From contig JAHECA010000002.1 in assembly GCA_024642005.1 (NCBI GenBank), positions 64,756 to 128,755 on the forward strand: a stretch of DNA of 64,000 nt. The letters are read 5' to 3'. The position numbers and the translations under genes are program-made. Positions 1 to 9,479 of this stretch are shown here, one piece after another; within the stretch, counting starts at the first letter, position 1, and every line of letters starts with the position of its first letter. A model generated the notes under the pieces. That model saw only the letters and a program-made list of their open reading frames with translations. It had not been told where the DNA came from and did no database searches. Source of the stretch: Robiginitalea sp. (GTDB taxonomy: Bacteria; Bacteroidota; Bacteroidia; Flavobacteriales; Flavobacteriaceae).

Positions 1-1
1 C

Positions 2-2470
2 GGCCTGATTGAAGGCAAACAGGCTATGGTTACCTTCCTGAACTTGCTCATGGCCGAGCCCGACATCGCCCGGGTGCCCATCATGATCGACAGTTCCAAA
101 TGGGAAATCATCGAGGCGGGGCTGCAGGTGGTACAGGGCAAGTGTGTGGTCAATTCCATCAGCCTGAAGGAAGGGGAAGCCGTCTTTCTTGAGCAGGCCA
201 AAAAAATAAGGCGCTACGGGGCGGCGGTTATTGTGATGGCTTTCGACGAAGCCGGGCAGGCCGACACCTACGAGCGGCGCATTGCAATTGCCCAACGCTC
301 ATACCGCCTGCTTACCGAAAAGGTGGCGTTCCCGCCAGAAGACATCATTTTTGACCTGAATATCTTCCCGGTGGCCACCGGGATGGAGGAACACCGCCGC
401 AACGCGGTAGATTTCATAGAAGCCACCCGCTGGGTGCGGGATAACCTCCCCTATTGCAGCGTAAGCGGGGGGGTGAGCAACGTTTCCTTCAGCTTCCGCG
501 GCAACAATACCGTGCGGGAGGCCATGCACAGCGCCTTCCTGTACCACGCCATCAAAGCCGGCATGAATATGGGGATCGTGAACCCGGCCATGCTGGAGGT
601 TTACGACGACATCCCCGAGCCCCTGCTCACCTATGTGGAAGACGTGTTGCTCGACCGGAAGGCCGACGCCACGGAGCGGTTACTGGAGTACGCCGAAACC
701 GTACAGGGCAAGCAGAAAGAGCGCAGCGCCGACCTGAGCTGGCGCGAAGAACCCCTGCAAGACCGGATTACCCGGGCCCTGGTAAAGGGGATAGACCAGT
801 ATATCGAGCAAGATGTGGAAGAGGCGCGTCAGGCGGCGGCCCAGCCCATCGAAGTGATCGAAGGCGCCCTGATGACCGGCATGAACGTGGTGGGCGACCT
901 ATTCGGCAGCGGGAAGATGTTTTTGCCACAGGTGGTAAAATCGGCCCGGGTCATGAAGAAGGCCGTAGCCTACCTGACCCCGTATATCGAAGAGGCCAAC
1001 GCCATCTCGGGGGGCGGGCATGCAGCGGGCAGGGTACTGCTGGCCACGGTTAAGGGTGATGTGCACGACATCGGCAAAAACATCGTGAGCGTGGTGCTGG
1101 CCTGCAATAACTACCACATCGTGGATCTGGGGGTCATGGTTCCCCCGGAGCGTATCCTGGAAAAAGCCCGGGAAGAACGGGTAGACATCATAGGCCTCAG
1201 CGGCCTGATTACCCCTTCCCTCGACGAAATGGTGCACCTGGCCAAAGAAATGCAGCGGCAACAGTTTACCCTGCCCCTGCTCATTGGTGGGGCCACAACC
1301 AGCAAGGCGCATACGGCCGTAAAGATCGACCCGGAGTACGCTTCGGCTGTAGTATACGTGCCCGATGCGAGCCGGGCCGTAACCGTGGTGGGCGACCTGT
1401 TGCAGGCCGAGAGGTCCGAAGGCTACAAGCGGGCCCTTAAGGAGGAGTACAATACCTTCCGCAGCAAATTCCGGCAGCGGGCGCGCGCCAAAGACTACCT
1501 GAGCCTGGCCGAGGCCCGGGCCAATAAACTGCGCCTCGACTGGAAGCCTGAAGCTATACCCGTTCCCCGCCAGCTGGGGGTACAGGTGCTCGAGACACTC
1601 GACCTGAGGAAACTGGAACCCCTGATCGACTGGACCCCCTTTTTCCGCTCCTGGGACCTGCACGGCAAATTCCCGGGTATTTTGGAAGATGAGGTGGTGG
1701 GGGCACAAGCCACCCAATTGCACAAAGATGCCCGCGAGATGCTGCGGCAGCTGATCCGCGACCATTCCCTGACGGCCAGGGCAGTGTTCGGCTTGTTTCC
1801 GGCCAACACGGTAGGAGACGACGATATTGAAATCCGCCGACCGGAGGGTGCCACGGCACGCTTTCTGACACTGCGCCAGCAGGGCGACAAGCGGGATGGC
1901 GTGCCCAACCTGGCCCTGGCCGACTTCATTGCCCCGGCCGAAACCGGCATACAGGATTATATGGGCTGCTTTTGCGTTTCTGCGGGCTTCGGGGCAAAAG
2001 AACTGGCCGGGAAATACGAGCAGGAGCTCGACGATTACCACAGCATCATGGTCAAGGCCCTGGCCGACCGGTTGGCCGAAGCGGCTGCCGAATACCTGCA
2101 CCGGGAAGTGCGCATCCGCTACTGGGGTTACGCCCCGGGGGAAACCTTCGACAACCAGGCCCTGATCTCAGAGGCCTATGCGGGCATACGCCCGGCGCCG
2201 GGCTACCCGGCCTGTCCCGACCACCTGGAGAAACAGACCATCTGGGAGGTTCTGGATGTGGCAGGAAGCATAGGGGTGGAACTCACCGAAAGCCTGGCCA
2301 TGTGGCCGGCCGCCAGCGTGAGTGGCTATTATTTTGCCCACCCCAGGGCGCGCTACTTTGGCCTGGGCAAGATTATGCGCGACCAGTTGGAAGACTACGC
2401 CCGCAGAAGGGGCATTCCGGTAAGTGAGGCCGAGCGCTGGCTCAGCCCGAACCTGGCCGAAATGTCGTAA
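2..2470 (+). CDS. metH: Cobalamin-dependent methionine synthase, 3' part (5' end outside window)
   Basis: Transfers the methyl group of 5-methyltetrahydrofolate to homocysteine through cobalamin, giving methionine in the cytoplasm. The frame is open from base 2, so the true start lies upstream. In order I see the end of the pterin-binding barrel (about 2-700), the helical cap, the B12-binding domain with the DxHxxG cobalt-ligand motif (DVHDIGKN at 1058-1081, His at 1064-1066), and the C-terminal SAM-dependent reactivation domain with RPAPGYP at 2189-2209. The homocysteine-binding domain is not in the window. In many Bacteroidota it is a separate gene, but which arrangement applies here cannot be seen. 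metF follows after 23 bases, so substrate supply and use are probably co-transcribed. Confidence 0.96.
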   Translation, partial: GLIEGKQAMVTFLNLLMAEPDIARVPIMIDSSKWEIIEAGLQVVQGKCVVNSISLKEGEAVFLEQAKKIRRYGAAVIVMAFDEAGQADTYERRIAIAQRSYRLLTEKVAFPPEDIIFDLNIFPVATGMEEHRRNAVDFIEATRWVRDNLPYCSVSGGVSNVSFSFRGNNTVREAMHSAFLYHAIKAGMNMGIVNPAMLEVYDDIPEPLLTYVEDVLLDRKADATERLLEYAETVQGKQKERSADLSWREEPLQDRITRALVKGIDQYIEQDVEEARQAAAQPIEVIEGALMTGMNVVGDLFGSGKMFLPQVVKSARVMKKAVAYLTPYIEEANAISGGGHAAGRVLLATVKGDVHDIGKNIVSVVLACNNYHIVDLGVMVPPERILEKAREERVDIIGLSGLITPSLDEMVHLAKEMQRQQFTLPLLIGGATTSKAHTAVKIDPEYASAVVYVPDASRAVTVVGDLLQAERSEGYKRALKEEYNTFRSKFRQRARAKDYLSLAEARANKLRLDWKPEAIPVPRQLGVQVLETLDLRKLEPLIDWTPFFRSWDLHGKFPGILEDEVVGAQATQLHKDAREMLRQLIRDHSLTARAVFGLFPANTVGDDDIEIRRPEGATARFLTLRQQGDKRDGVPNLALADFIAPAETGIQDYMGCFCVSAGFGAKELAGKYEQELDDYHSIMVKALADRLAEAAAEYLHREVRIRYWGYAPGETFDNQALISEAYAGIRPAPGYPACPDHLEKQTIWEVLDVAGSIGVELTESLAMWPAASVSGYYFAHPRARYFGLGKIMRDQLEDYARRRGIPVSEAERWLSPNLAEMS

Positions 2471-2493
2471 ATTCCGGGCTGCGAAGAGAAGCT

Positions 2494-3444
2494 ATGAAAG
2501 TAACCGAACATATCGCCAACGCCACCGATACCCTTTTTTCGTTTGAAGTGGTGCCCCCCGTTAAGGGGAAGAATATTGAGGAGCTCTACCGCAATATAGA
2601 CCCCCTCATGGAATTCAAGCCGCCCTTTATAGACGTAACCACCTCCCGGGAGGAATACGTTTATATCGATCGCGACGGCCTGTACGACAAAAGGGTCACC
2701 CGCATGCGGCCGGGCACCCTGGGCATCTGTGCCTCCATCATGCACAAATACCAGGTAGACACCATTCCCCACGTGCTCTGCGGCGGCTTTACCCGTGAGG
2801 AAACCGAATACCTGCTGGTCGACTGCCACTACCTGGGCATCGACAACCTGATGGCGCTCAGGGGCGATGCCATGAAAGACCAGAAGTACTTTGAACGCAC
2901 CCCCGGGGGGCATGCCTATGCCTCCGAGCTGGTGGCACAAATCGACCGGCTCAACCAGGGCCTGTACCTGCACGACGTGGTGGAAACCGACGATTGCGCT
3001 GATTTCTGCATCGGGGTAGCGGGCTATCCGGAAAAACACCTGGAGGCACCTTCGCTGCGCACCGACCTGAAGTGGCTCAAGCACAAGGTTGATATGGGGG
3101 CCGATTACATCGTGACGCAGATGTTCTTCGACAACCGCAAGTTTTTCGAATTCGTGGAACTGGCGCGGGAATTGGGTATTCAGGTACCCATTATCCCGGG
3201 GATCAAACCCATTGCCGTGAAGCAGCACCTGCACCTGCTGCCCCAGGTGTTCCGCACCGAACTGCCCGAGGTGCTGGTCGAGGCGGTGGAGGCCTGTAAA
3301 GACAACCAGGCTGTGCGCCAGGTGGGCATCGAGTGGGCCATTGAGCAGTCTCGGGAACTCAAGGAAGCTGGCGTGCCCGTAGTGCATTTCTATTCCATGG
3401 GCAAATCGGATAACATCCAGGCCATTGCGAGGGAGGTGTTTTGA
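2494..3444 (+). CDS. metF: Methylenetetrahydrofolate reductase
   Basis: Reduces 5,10-methylenetetrahydrofolate to 5-methyltetrahydrofolate, the methyl donor used by the MetH encoded just upstream. The 316-residue protein has the length of bacterial MetF (a single FAD-binding TIM barrel). It shows the catalytic glutamate in SFEVVPP (Glu18) and the FAD-contacting ALRGD motif at 121-125. The ATG at 2494 is the only sensible start and lies 23 bases after the metH stop. Operon with metH is inferred from spacing and pathway logic. Confidence 0.96.
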   Translation: MKVTEHIANATDTLFSFEVVPPVKGKNIEELYRNIDPLMEFKPPFIDVTTSREEYVYIDRDGLYDKRVTRMRPGTLGICASIMHKYQVDTIPHVLCGGFTREETEYLLVDCHYLGIDNLMALRGDAMKDQKYFERTPGGHAYASELVAQIDRLNQGLYLHDVVETDDCADFCIGVAGYPEKHLEAPSLRTDLKWLKHKVDMGADYIVTQMFFDNRKFFEFVELARELGIQVPIIPGIKPIAVKQHLHLLPQVFRTELPEVLVEAVEACKDNQAVRQVGIEWAIEQSRELKEAGVPVVHFYSMGKSDNIQAIAREVF

Positions 3445-3473
3445 CCCACCTGCTCTTGCGGCATCCAAATCCC

Positions 3474-3481
3474 TACCTTTG
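3474..3481 (+). promoter_or_regulatory. Candidate Bacteroidota -7 element (TACCTTTG) close to a start codon
   Basis: TACCTTTG matches the Bacteroidota sigma-A -7 consensus TAnnTTTG perfectly. It ends only six bases before the ATG at 3488, so the transcript would be leaderless or nearly so. No TTTG -33 element sits at the usual 19-21 base spacing, so this remains a candidate. Confidence 0.45.
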
Positions 3482-3487
3482 CGCCAG

Positions 3488-4585
3488 ATGAGGATCCTTT
3501 TTGCACTGCTTTGCGGATTGGCCTGGGCCCTGCCGGGGCTCCGCGCCCAGGAGACCGGCCCCTTCCAGACCCTGGATCTGAATGGCTTTTACGGGTCAGT
3601 GTTGCTGCACAATACCGATATTTCGCACCTGATTGAAGCGCATCCTGCGGGCCTGATTCTGGCCCTTAATACGCGCCATTTCGGGGAAGAGGCCTGGCAG
3701 CAGTATTACGGCTACCCCGATACCGGGCTTTCCTTCATCTACCAGGACATGCGAACCGGCACCCTGGGTCAGAACATAGGCCTGTACGCCCATTATAATT
3801 TTTATTTTTTCAAACGGAGCACCCAATTGCGGGTGGGGCAGGGGATAGCTTACAATACCAACCCGTACGACCGGGTAGACAATAACCGGAACAACGCCTA
3901 CGGGAGTCACCTGCTGAGTTCTACCTACCTCATGCTGCAATACCAGCGGCAACGCCTGCTGGGTCGTTTGGGCGTGCGTGCCGGGATTAGCCTGGTCCAC
4001 TATTCGAATGCCAACATCAAGGCCCCCAACACCTCTACCAATACCTTCGGATTGAGTGCCGGCCTGCTTTACGACCTGGGCCCCGAAACCCTGCCTGAAT
4101 TCCGCCGGTGGGAACCCGTAGAAATACGGGAGCCGGTGCGCCTGAACCTGGTATTCCGCTCAGGCATTAACGAGAGCGATGTGGTGGGCTCCGGCCAGTT
4201 TCCCTTTTATATTTTCTCGGCTTATGCCGACAAGCGGCTGGGCAGGCTGAGCGCCCTGCAGCTGGGCGCCGATGTGTTTTTTTCCAACTTCCTGAAAGAA
4301 TTGATCCGTTTCCAGGCTGCTGCATTCCCGGAGCTGGCGGTAGATCCGGACACCGATTACAAAAGGGTCGGCCTATTTGTGGGGCATGAACTATTTATCA
4401 ATAAGATGAGCGTGGTTGCCCAACTGGGCTATTATATTTACTATCCCTTTGACTTTGAGGGAAGGGTGTACAACCGAATTGGCATAAAGCGGTATTTTGG
4501 CCCGCGGTGGTTCGGGGCCCTTACCCTGAAGTCGCATGCGGCCGCCGCAGAAGCGGTGGAACTGGGCGTGGGGATACGATTGTAA
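3488..4585 (+). CDS. PagL-like outer-membrane lipid A deacylase / acyloxyacyl hydrolase family protein
   Basis: A 365-residue protein with an N-terminal signal peptide (MRILFALLCGLAWALPGLRA, cut before QE). It is rich in alternating aromatic/polar strands and ends in a hydrophobic strand (GVGIRL), as outer-membrane barrels do. The stretch around HYSNANIKAPN resembles the PagL active-site region, where a His-Ser pair removes the 3-O-acyl chain of lipid A. It is longer than proteobacterial PagL, as is usual for the Bacteroidota relatives. I chose the ATG at 3488 because the signal peptide begins there; the open frame itself starts further upstream, inside metF. Lipid A deacylation is a family-level inference; a barrel of other function is possible. 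Confidence 0.7.
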   Translation: MRILFALLCGLAWALPGLRAQETGPFQTLDLNGFYGSVLLHNTDISHLIEAHPAGLILALNTRHFGEEAWQQYYGYPDTGLSFIYQDMRTGTLGQNIGLYAHYNFYFFKRSTQLRVGQGIAYNTNPYDRVDNNRNNAYGSHLLSSTYLMLQYQRQRLLGRLGVRAGISLVHYSNANIKAPNTSTNTFGLSAGLLYDLGPETLPEFRRWEPVEIREPVRLNLVFRSGINESDVVGSGQFPFYIFSAYADKRLGRLSALQLGADVFFSNFLKELIRFQAAAFPELAVDPDTDYKRVGLFVGHELFINKMSVVAQLGYYIYYPFDFEGRVYNRIGIKRYFGPRWFGALTLKSHAAAAEAVELGVGIRL

Positions 4586-4589
4586 GGCT

Positions 4590-5354
4590 ATGAAGCGATA
4601 CAGATTTTTAGTTTGTCTGGTCCTGGCAGTTTGCTGCTGGAGTTGCGGGGAAAATGCCCCTGACTGCCTGCAGGGCACAGGCGAAATCACAGAAGATGTG
4701 GTTGCTGTGCCGTCGTTTACCGATATTACCGTTTATGAAAACATCCGTCTGGTGCTGCGGCAGGGCCCCGTGCAGCAGGTAGTTGTTCAGACCGGCAAAA
4801 ACCTGCGCCCCGAGGTAACCGCCGAAGTGCACGATGGGGTATTGGTCTTGCGCGACGCCAATGACTGCAACCTGTTTCGCCGGTACGGGCAAACCACCAT
4901 TTGGGTAACCACCCCGGAGTTGCGCAACCTGAGAAGCAGCACCGGCTGGCCCGTTACCGGAGAAGGAGTACTGGCTTTTCAGGACCTGCGCCTGATCTCC
5001 GAGAGCTTCGCCAACCCCGACACCGAGACCACCGATGGTTCCTTTGAGCTCGAACTCCATACGGGCCGGGTCCAAATCGTGGCTAACGGGATTGCCAATT
5101 TCCGCCTTAGCGGGCAAACCGGCGAACTTTCCGTTACCATTGCCGCCGGCGATTCACGCGTGGAAGCCCGGGAGTTGCAGGCTGGGGAGGTGCGGGTAGA
5201 CCACCGCGGGAGCAACGATGTGGAGGTGTACCCCCTGCAACGGCTTAGCGGGCAGATACGGGGTTATGGGGATGTGTTCAGTTACAACAGGCCTGCCGAT
5301 GTAGACGTGGATGAGCTTTATCGCGGCCGGCTGCTTTTTGTGGACGGCGGATGA
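4590..5354 (+). CDS. GIN-domain (DUF2807) secreted protein or lipoprotein
   Basis: A 254-residue exported protein. An N-terminal hydrophobic segment ends in a Cys-rich stretch (CCWSCGEN), which could be a loose lipobox with Cys19 as the lipidated residue. The rest matches the head GIN domain: an opening FTDITVYENIRLVLRQG-type strand (the pattern is "F..I.v...i.l.l.qg") followed by short repeating beta strands of a right-handed helix. The molecular role of GIN proteins is not established. The start is four bases after the preceding stop, and the stop overlaps the next ATG (ATGA), so 3488-6448 looks like one transcription unit. A paralogue lies at 18273. Confidence 0.75.
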   Translation: MKRYRFLVCLVLAVCCWSCGENAPDCLQGTGEITEDVVAVPSFTDITVYENIRLVLRQGPVQQVVVQTGKNLRPEVTAEVHDGVLVLRDANDCNLFRRYGQTTIWVTTPELRNLRSSTGWPVTGEGVLAFQDLRLISESFANPDTETTDGSFELELHTGRVQIVANGIANFRLSGQTGELSVTIAAGDSRVEARELQAGEVRVDHRGSNDVEVYPLQRLSGQIRGYGDVFSYNRPADVDVDELYRGRLLFVDGG

Positions 5355-6448
5355 AAGGGGGCTGGCGGTCGGTACTCGAGTGGCTGAGGGTTAGCAGGTC
5401 TGCGCCTCACCGGAAAAAGGCCGGGACCGGGCAGCGCGTATGCGAATTGCTGCAGCAACTGATAGACCAGGGCCTGGTGCCTGGCCTGGCCATACAGGTA
5501 ATGCACAGGGGTCAGACCTGGCTCGCACAGGGCTTTGGCCAGGCCGACCTGGATCACTTTACCGCTGTTAACGCCCAAAACACCCTCTTCCGGATCGCCA
5601 GCGTCTCCAAGCCCATCACGGCAACGGCCCTGGCACGGATGGTGGCAACCGGCCAGCTTGCACTTGACGACCCTTTGAGCCTGTATGTGCCGGAATATCC
5701 GCACCAGGGCATAAGCCTGCGCCAACTGGCTTCCCATACTGCGGGGATTCGCGCCTACCGGGGCCGGGAGGCCCTCCTGAACCGCCCCATGGATATAGCC
5801 GACAGCCTCTCCCTTTTTAAAGATGACCCCTTGCTGTTTCCCCCCGGGCAGGGCTACCTGTATAACAGCTTCGATTTCGTATTGCTGTCGCTTGCCATGG
5901 AAAGGGCCGCTGGCATGCCTTTCGCCCGCCTGGTGCAGCGCCTGGTGCTTGAACCCCTGCAGATGCGCCATACCCAGGTGGAAATACCGGGTAATCCGAA
6001 GCCAGACCAGGCCCGGTTTTATACGCGGGGCAGGCAGGGTTTCAAGCCGGCCACCGAGGTCGACAACCGCTTTAAGCTGGCCGGGGGAGGGTACCTTTCC
6101 ACCGTTGGCGATATGTGTCGCCTGGGACAGGCCTACCTCGACGGGCAAATCGCCCCCAAAGCCTTACTGGAAGAATTCCTGAGTTCGCAACAAAGCCCTG
6201 GTGGCCCTACCTGGTATGGCCTGGGATGGCAGGTGAGCCGCGATGCCGCCGGCAGGGCCTATTACGGCCATATGGGCAACGGAGTGGGCGGGTATAGCAA
6301 TTTCTTCGTTTATCCTGAGCAACAGCTGGTCATCGCCATCTTGATCAACTGTTCCGACCCCAAGGTGCAGGCAGTACTCGATCTGGTGGTGGAGGCCATT
6401 CACCTGGAAACCGCCGATGAGGCGCCGGGGGCTGCAGCCCACGGGTAG
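5351..6448 (+). CDS. Serine hydrolase, class C beta-lactamase / penicillin-binding-protein-like
   Basis: A 365-residue member of the SxxK serine hydrolase superfamily (esterases, DD-peptidases, class C beta-lactamases). The nucleophile motif is SVSK (Ser84, Lys87), the Tyr motif is YLYNS near residue 172, and a late GHMGNG takes the place of the KTG/HxG box. No clear signal peptide is visible, since the N-terminus is basic and polar, so it may be cytoplasmic or the start may be misplaced. It begins inside the stop codon of the GIN gene (ATGA), implying translational coupling. Substrate cannot be told from sequence. Confidence 0.85.
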   Translation: MKGGWRSVLEWLRVSRSAPHRKKAGTGQRVCELLQQLIDQGLVPGLAIQVMHRGQTWLAQGFGQADLDHFTAVNAQNTLFRIASVSKPITATALARMVATGQLALDDPLSLYVPEYPHQGISLRQLASHTAGIRAYRGREALLNRPMDIADSLSLFKDDPLLFPPGQGYLYNSFDFVLLSLAMERAAGMPFARLVQRLVLEPLQMRHTQVEIPGNPKPDQARFYTRGRQGFKPATEVDNRFKLAGGGYLSTVGDMCRLGQAYLDGQIAPKALLEEFLSSQQSPGGPTWYGLGWQVSRDAAGRAYYGHMGNGVGGYSNFFVYPEQQLVIAILINCSDPKVQAVLDLVVEAIHLETADEAPGAAAHG

Positions 6449-6510
6449 CCCCCAAAGCTGCCCGATTCTCGCTTCAAAATGCTACCTTACCGTTCCAAAA
6501 TAGCATCGGT

Positions 6511-8043
6511 ATGGAATCCATTTTCACTAAACACATGGCCACCGTGGCCATTTTACTGCTAGTTGCCGGCCAGCCGGCAGGGCTATTGGCCCAGGAAGAA
6601 CCGGAAAAACCCGCACCGGTTCCCGAGCCTGCCTCCTTTGTGACCCACCACCAGATCCAGAACGGGGGGCAACTGATCCGCTACAAAGCCACGGCTTCGG
6701 AAACCTACCTGAAAAATAAGGATGGGGCGCCCGAGGCGTCCATCTGGTCTACTTCCTATGAGAAAGAGGGGGTAAGCGACCCGGCAGGCCGACCGGTTAC
6801 CTTTGTGTTCAACGGGGGCCCCGGATCGGCTTCGGTATGGCTGCACATGGGCCTGCTCGGCCCTACTCTGGTATCGGTTGATTCGGAGGCAGCCCAGGAT
6901 GACGGGGCCGCACCTTATGGGCTTGGCCCCAACAGCGAGGGAGTGCTCGACCAGACAGACCTGGTGTTTATCGATCCGGTGGGGACCGGGTACAGCCGCG
7001 TGGTGGGCACCGGGAAAGTGGAAGATTATTGGGGACTTACCGAAGACGCCCGCTCGGTGAGCCGCTTCATCAGGCAGTGGATAACCGATCATGGCCGCTG
7101 GATGTCGCCCAAATACCTGGCCGGGGAGAGCTTCGGCACCACCCGGGCCGTCGCCGTGGCCAGCGCCCTGGAGGGAGGCGGGCAAAACATGGCCCTAAAT
7201 GGGCTTATCCTGATCTCCCAGGCCCTGGATTACGGCGGTTCCACATCAGAAGAAGACAATATCACCTCCTATATCACCTATCTGCCCAGCATGGCAGCCA
7301 CAGCCTGGTACCATAAAAAGGCAGGCTCGGGGCAGTCCCTTGAGGCGTTTTTGGAAGCCTGCCGCGAATTCACTTACCGCACCTATATCCCGGCCCTGTA
7401 CAGGGGGGGGCGCCTCCCGGCATCCGAAAAGGAGGCTATCGCTGGCGAAATGGCAGGCTTTATAGGCCTCGACAAACAGTATATCCTGGATTCAGACCTG
7501 CGCATCCTCATGCACCGCTTCCAGAAGGAACTCCTGAAAGACCGGGGCCTGGCCCTGGGCCGGCTTGACGGCCGCTACCTGGGGCCCGAGATCGACCGTT
7601 TCTCGGAAGGGCCGCATCTGGGCGATGCTTCCAGCTACCAGGTAAGCGGGGCCTTTACGGCATCCCTGAACCATTACCTGGCGAAATCCCTGGAGGTGAA
7701 AATGGATCGGCCCTACCTGACTTCCAACCCGGAGATAGGAGGGAAATGGCGCTGGCGGCCGGTACCCGAAGGGCAATACTGGGAACCTTCCATGGTAAAT
7801 GTGGCCCGCAAACTGGGCGAAACCATGAGGCGCAACCCCAAGATGCGGGTTATGGTCGCCAACGGCTATTACGATCTGATCTGCCCCTTTTTCGACGCCG
7901 AATACACCTTTGCCCGAAACGGCATCGATCCGGCAAAAATCGAGATGAAATATTTTGAGGCAGGGCATATGATGTATACGCACCGGCCCGATTACCTGAA
8001 GCTAATGAAGGAGATAAGGGTTTTCCTTGACGAAGGCCGCTAG
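6511..8043 (+). CDS. Secreted S10-family serine carboxypeptidase-like protein
   Basis: A 510-residue exported peptidase with an N-terminal signal segment (cut near LLAQEEP). Family S10 features are all present: the oxyanion-hole motif NGGPGSAS near residue 106, the nucleophile elbow GESFGT near residue 210, the catalytic Asp in NGYYDLICP and the catalytic His in EAGHMMY close to the C-terminus. S10 enzymes trim C-terminal residues from peptides; bacterial members are common in the periplasm of Bacteroidota. The next gene starts at or just after its stop, so the two may be co-transcribed. Confidence 0.9.
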   Translation: MESIFTKHMATVAILLLVAGQPAGLLAQEEPEKPAPVPEPASFVTHHQIQNGGQLIRYKATASETYLKNKDGAPEASIWSTSYEKEGVSDPAGRPVTFVFNGGPGSASVWLHMGLLGPTLVSVDSEAAQDDGAAPYGLGPNSEGVLDQTDLVFIDPVGTGYSRVVGTGKVEDYWGLTEDARSVSRFIRQWITDHGRWMSPKYLAGESFGTTRAVAVASALEGGGQNMALNGLILISQALDYGGSTSEEDNITSYITYLPSMAATAWYHKKAGSGQSLEAFLEACREFTYRTYIPALYRGGRLPASEKEAIAGEMAGFIGLDKQYILDSDLRILMHRFQKELLKDRGLALGRLDGRYLGPEIDRFSEGPHLGDASSYQVSGAFTASLNHYLAKSLEVKMDRPYLTSNPEIGGKWRWRPVPEGQYWEPSMVNVARKLGETMRRNPKMRVMVANGYYDLICPFFDAEYTFARNGIDPAKIEMKYFEAGHMMYTHRPDYLKLMKEIRVFLDEGR

Positions 8044-8053
8044 TACGCCGGAT

Positions 8054-8842
8054 ATGGACACCACAACAGGGAGGCTCCTGATCCGGGGCATTTGCTACGA
8101 TGAAAAATCGTCCTTTCTGCGTGGGGCGGCGCAGGCACCGGCCCTGATTCGGCAAGCCCTGTATTCCGGCTCCATGAACCTGTTTTCGGAAGGGCTGATA
8201 GACCTGGGCAACCTTGCCGATGGCGATTTGGGGGATTTTGAACCCGACGGGTATTTTGATATCGAAACCCTGACACAGCGCCACCTGCAGGAGGGTCGAA
8301 AGCTGCTGACACTAGGGGGAGACCACTCCATCACCTATCCTATTTTGAAGGCATACCGGGAAAAGTACCCGGCCCTGGACATACTGCACATCGATGCCCA
8401 CGCCGATCTGTACGAGCAGTACGAGGGCGATCCCTATTCACACGCCTGTCCGTTTGCCCGCGTCATGGAGGAAGGGTTGGCCGACCGCCTGGTACAGGTA
8501 GGCATCCGAACGCTGAACCCGCACCAGAAAGCGCAGGCGAAGCGATTTGGGGTGGAGGTGCACACCATGGACCGATATGACCCGGCCATGCCGCTGGTCT
8601 TTACCAACCCCGTTTACATATCCCTGGATATGGACGCCCTCGACCCGGCCTTTGCCCCTGGTGTTTCGCACCGGGAGCCCGGGGGGTTGACTACCCGCCA
8701 GGTGATTTCCATGCTTCGTAACCTGCAAGGGGAGGTGGTTGGCGCAGACCTGGTGGAGTACAACCCGTTACAGGACCTGGGCGACCTGACCGCCTTTGCG
8801 GGGGCCAAACTTATGAAGGAGCTCCTGGCGCGGTTAATTTAA
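8054..8842 (+). CDS. Agmatinase / arginase-family ureohydrolase
   Basis: A 262-residue ureohydrolase. The binuclear manganese ligands are visible: GGDHS (His91), DAHAD (Asp114, His116, Asp118) and SLDMDALDP (Asp192, Asp194). The family hydrolyses agmatine, arginine, formimidoylglutamate or related guanidino compounds. Length and motif layout resemble agmatinase (SpeB), but substrate assignment from sequence alone is uncertain and no polyamine gene is adjacent. The ATG at 8054 is chosen; an in-frame TTG at 8027 would overlap the S10 gene by 17 bases and is preceded by AAGGAGATAAGG, so it cannot be excluded. Confidence 0.88.
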   Translation: MDTTTGRLLIRGICYDEKSSFLRGAAQAPALIRQALYSGSMNLFSEGLIDLGNLADGDLGDFEPDGYFDIETLTQRHLQEGRKLLTLGGDHSITYPILKAYREKYPALDILHIDAHADLYEQYEGDPYSHACPFARVMEEGLADRLVQVGIRTLNPHQKAQAKRFGVEVHTMDRYDPAMPLVFTNPVYISLDMDALDPAFAPGVSHREPGGLTTRQVISMLRNLQGEVVGADLVEYNPLQDLGDLTAFAGAKLMKELLARLI

Positions 8843-8909
8843 GGTCGCCGGCAACGCAAAGCCCATGTGATTTTGAGTACCTTTAAAGGAAATCACAATC
8901 ACCTCTGCT

Positions 8910-9281
8910 ATGAAACTGGGAGCATTTTCCATCAGCCTGTCGGTCAGGGACCTGGCTGCCTCGCGATCCTTTTACGAAAAGCTGGGCTTCGGGGTGTTTG
9001 CCGGCAGCCCGGAACAAAGGTACCTGATCATGAAAAACGGGGATGCCCTGGTGGGGCTGTTCCAGGGCATGTTCGAGGGCAACATCCTTACCTTTAACCC
9101 GGGCTGGGACCAGCAGGCACAAAAAGTACCTGACTTTGACGACGTACGCGAAATCAATCGCCGGGTAAAGCTGGCAGGGATTGCCACGCTGCAGGAAACC
9201 CTCAAGGAAACCGGCGGGCCCGGGAGTTTTGTGATGCAGGACCCGGACGGGAATACCATCCTGATCGACCAGCACGTGTGA
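8910..9281 (+). CDS. VOC (glyoxalase/bleomycin-resistance fold) family protein
   Basis: A 123-residue single-repeat VOC protein. It opens with the beta-alpha unit ISLSVRDLAASRSFYEKLGF and ends with FVMQDPDGNTILIDQ, the two hallmarks of the fold in lactoylglutathione lyase relatives. Such proteins bind a metal and act as lyases, dioxygenases or resistance proteins; the substrate here is unknown. It stands alone, 67 bases after the agmatinase-family gene. Confidence 0.85.
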   Translation: MKLGAFSISLSVRDLAASRSFYEKLGFGVFAGSPEQRYLIMKNGDALVGLFQGMFEGNILTFNPGWDQQAQKVPDFDDVREINRRVKLAGIATLQETLKETGGPGSFVMQDPDGNTILIDQHV

Positions 9282-9295
9282 GACTGGAGGACCTG

Positions 9296-9324
9296 GTGGG
9301 TTTGGGGGCAAGCCCCCGCCCCAC
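9296..9324 (+). other. GC-rich hairpin downstream of the VOC gene
   Basis: GGGGGC (9304-9309), AA, GCCCCC (9312-9317) form a perfect short stem, extended by GTGGG (9296-9300) with CCCAC (9320-9324). There is no T-run, so it is not a classic intrinsic terminator. It lies in the 198-base gap before the channel gene and may stabilise or end the upstream transcript. Confidence 0.4.
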
Positions 9325-9479
9325 TGAAAAGATACTTGCCACCCCCGCAAAAAGCCATCACAAAAGGGTGTGAAAGGCATTTTTCCGGCACACGGAATGG
9401 CCCGGGACTAACCCAGGTCATTTTCGATTGGCTGTCTGAGGCGTAACTTCCCCCTCGAAAGCCATATTTCAGGACAATC

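Noticed and set aside
899-2101. Long open frame (400 codons) on the minus strand inside metH
   Set aside because: It lies wholly antisense to a strongly conserved enzyme, has no recognisable domain, and long antisense frames are expected at this GC content.
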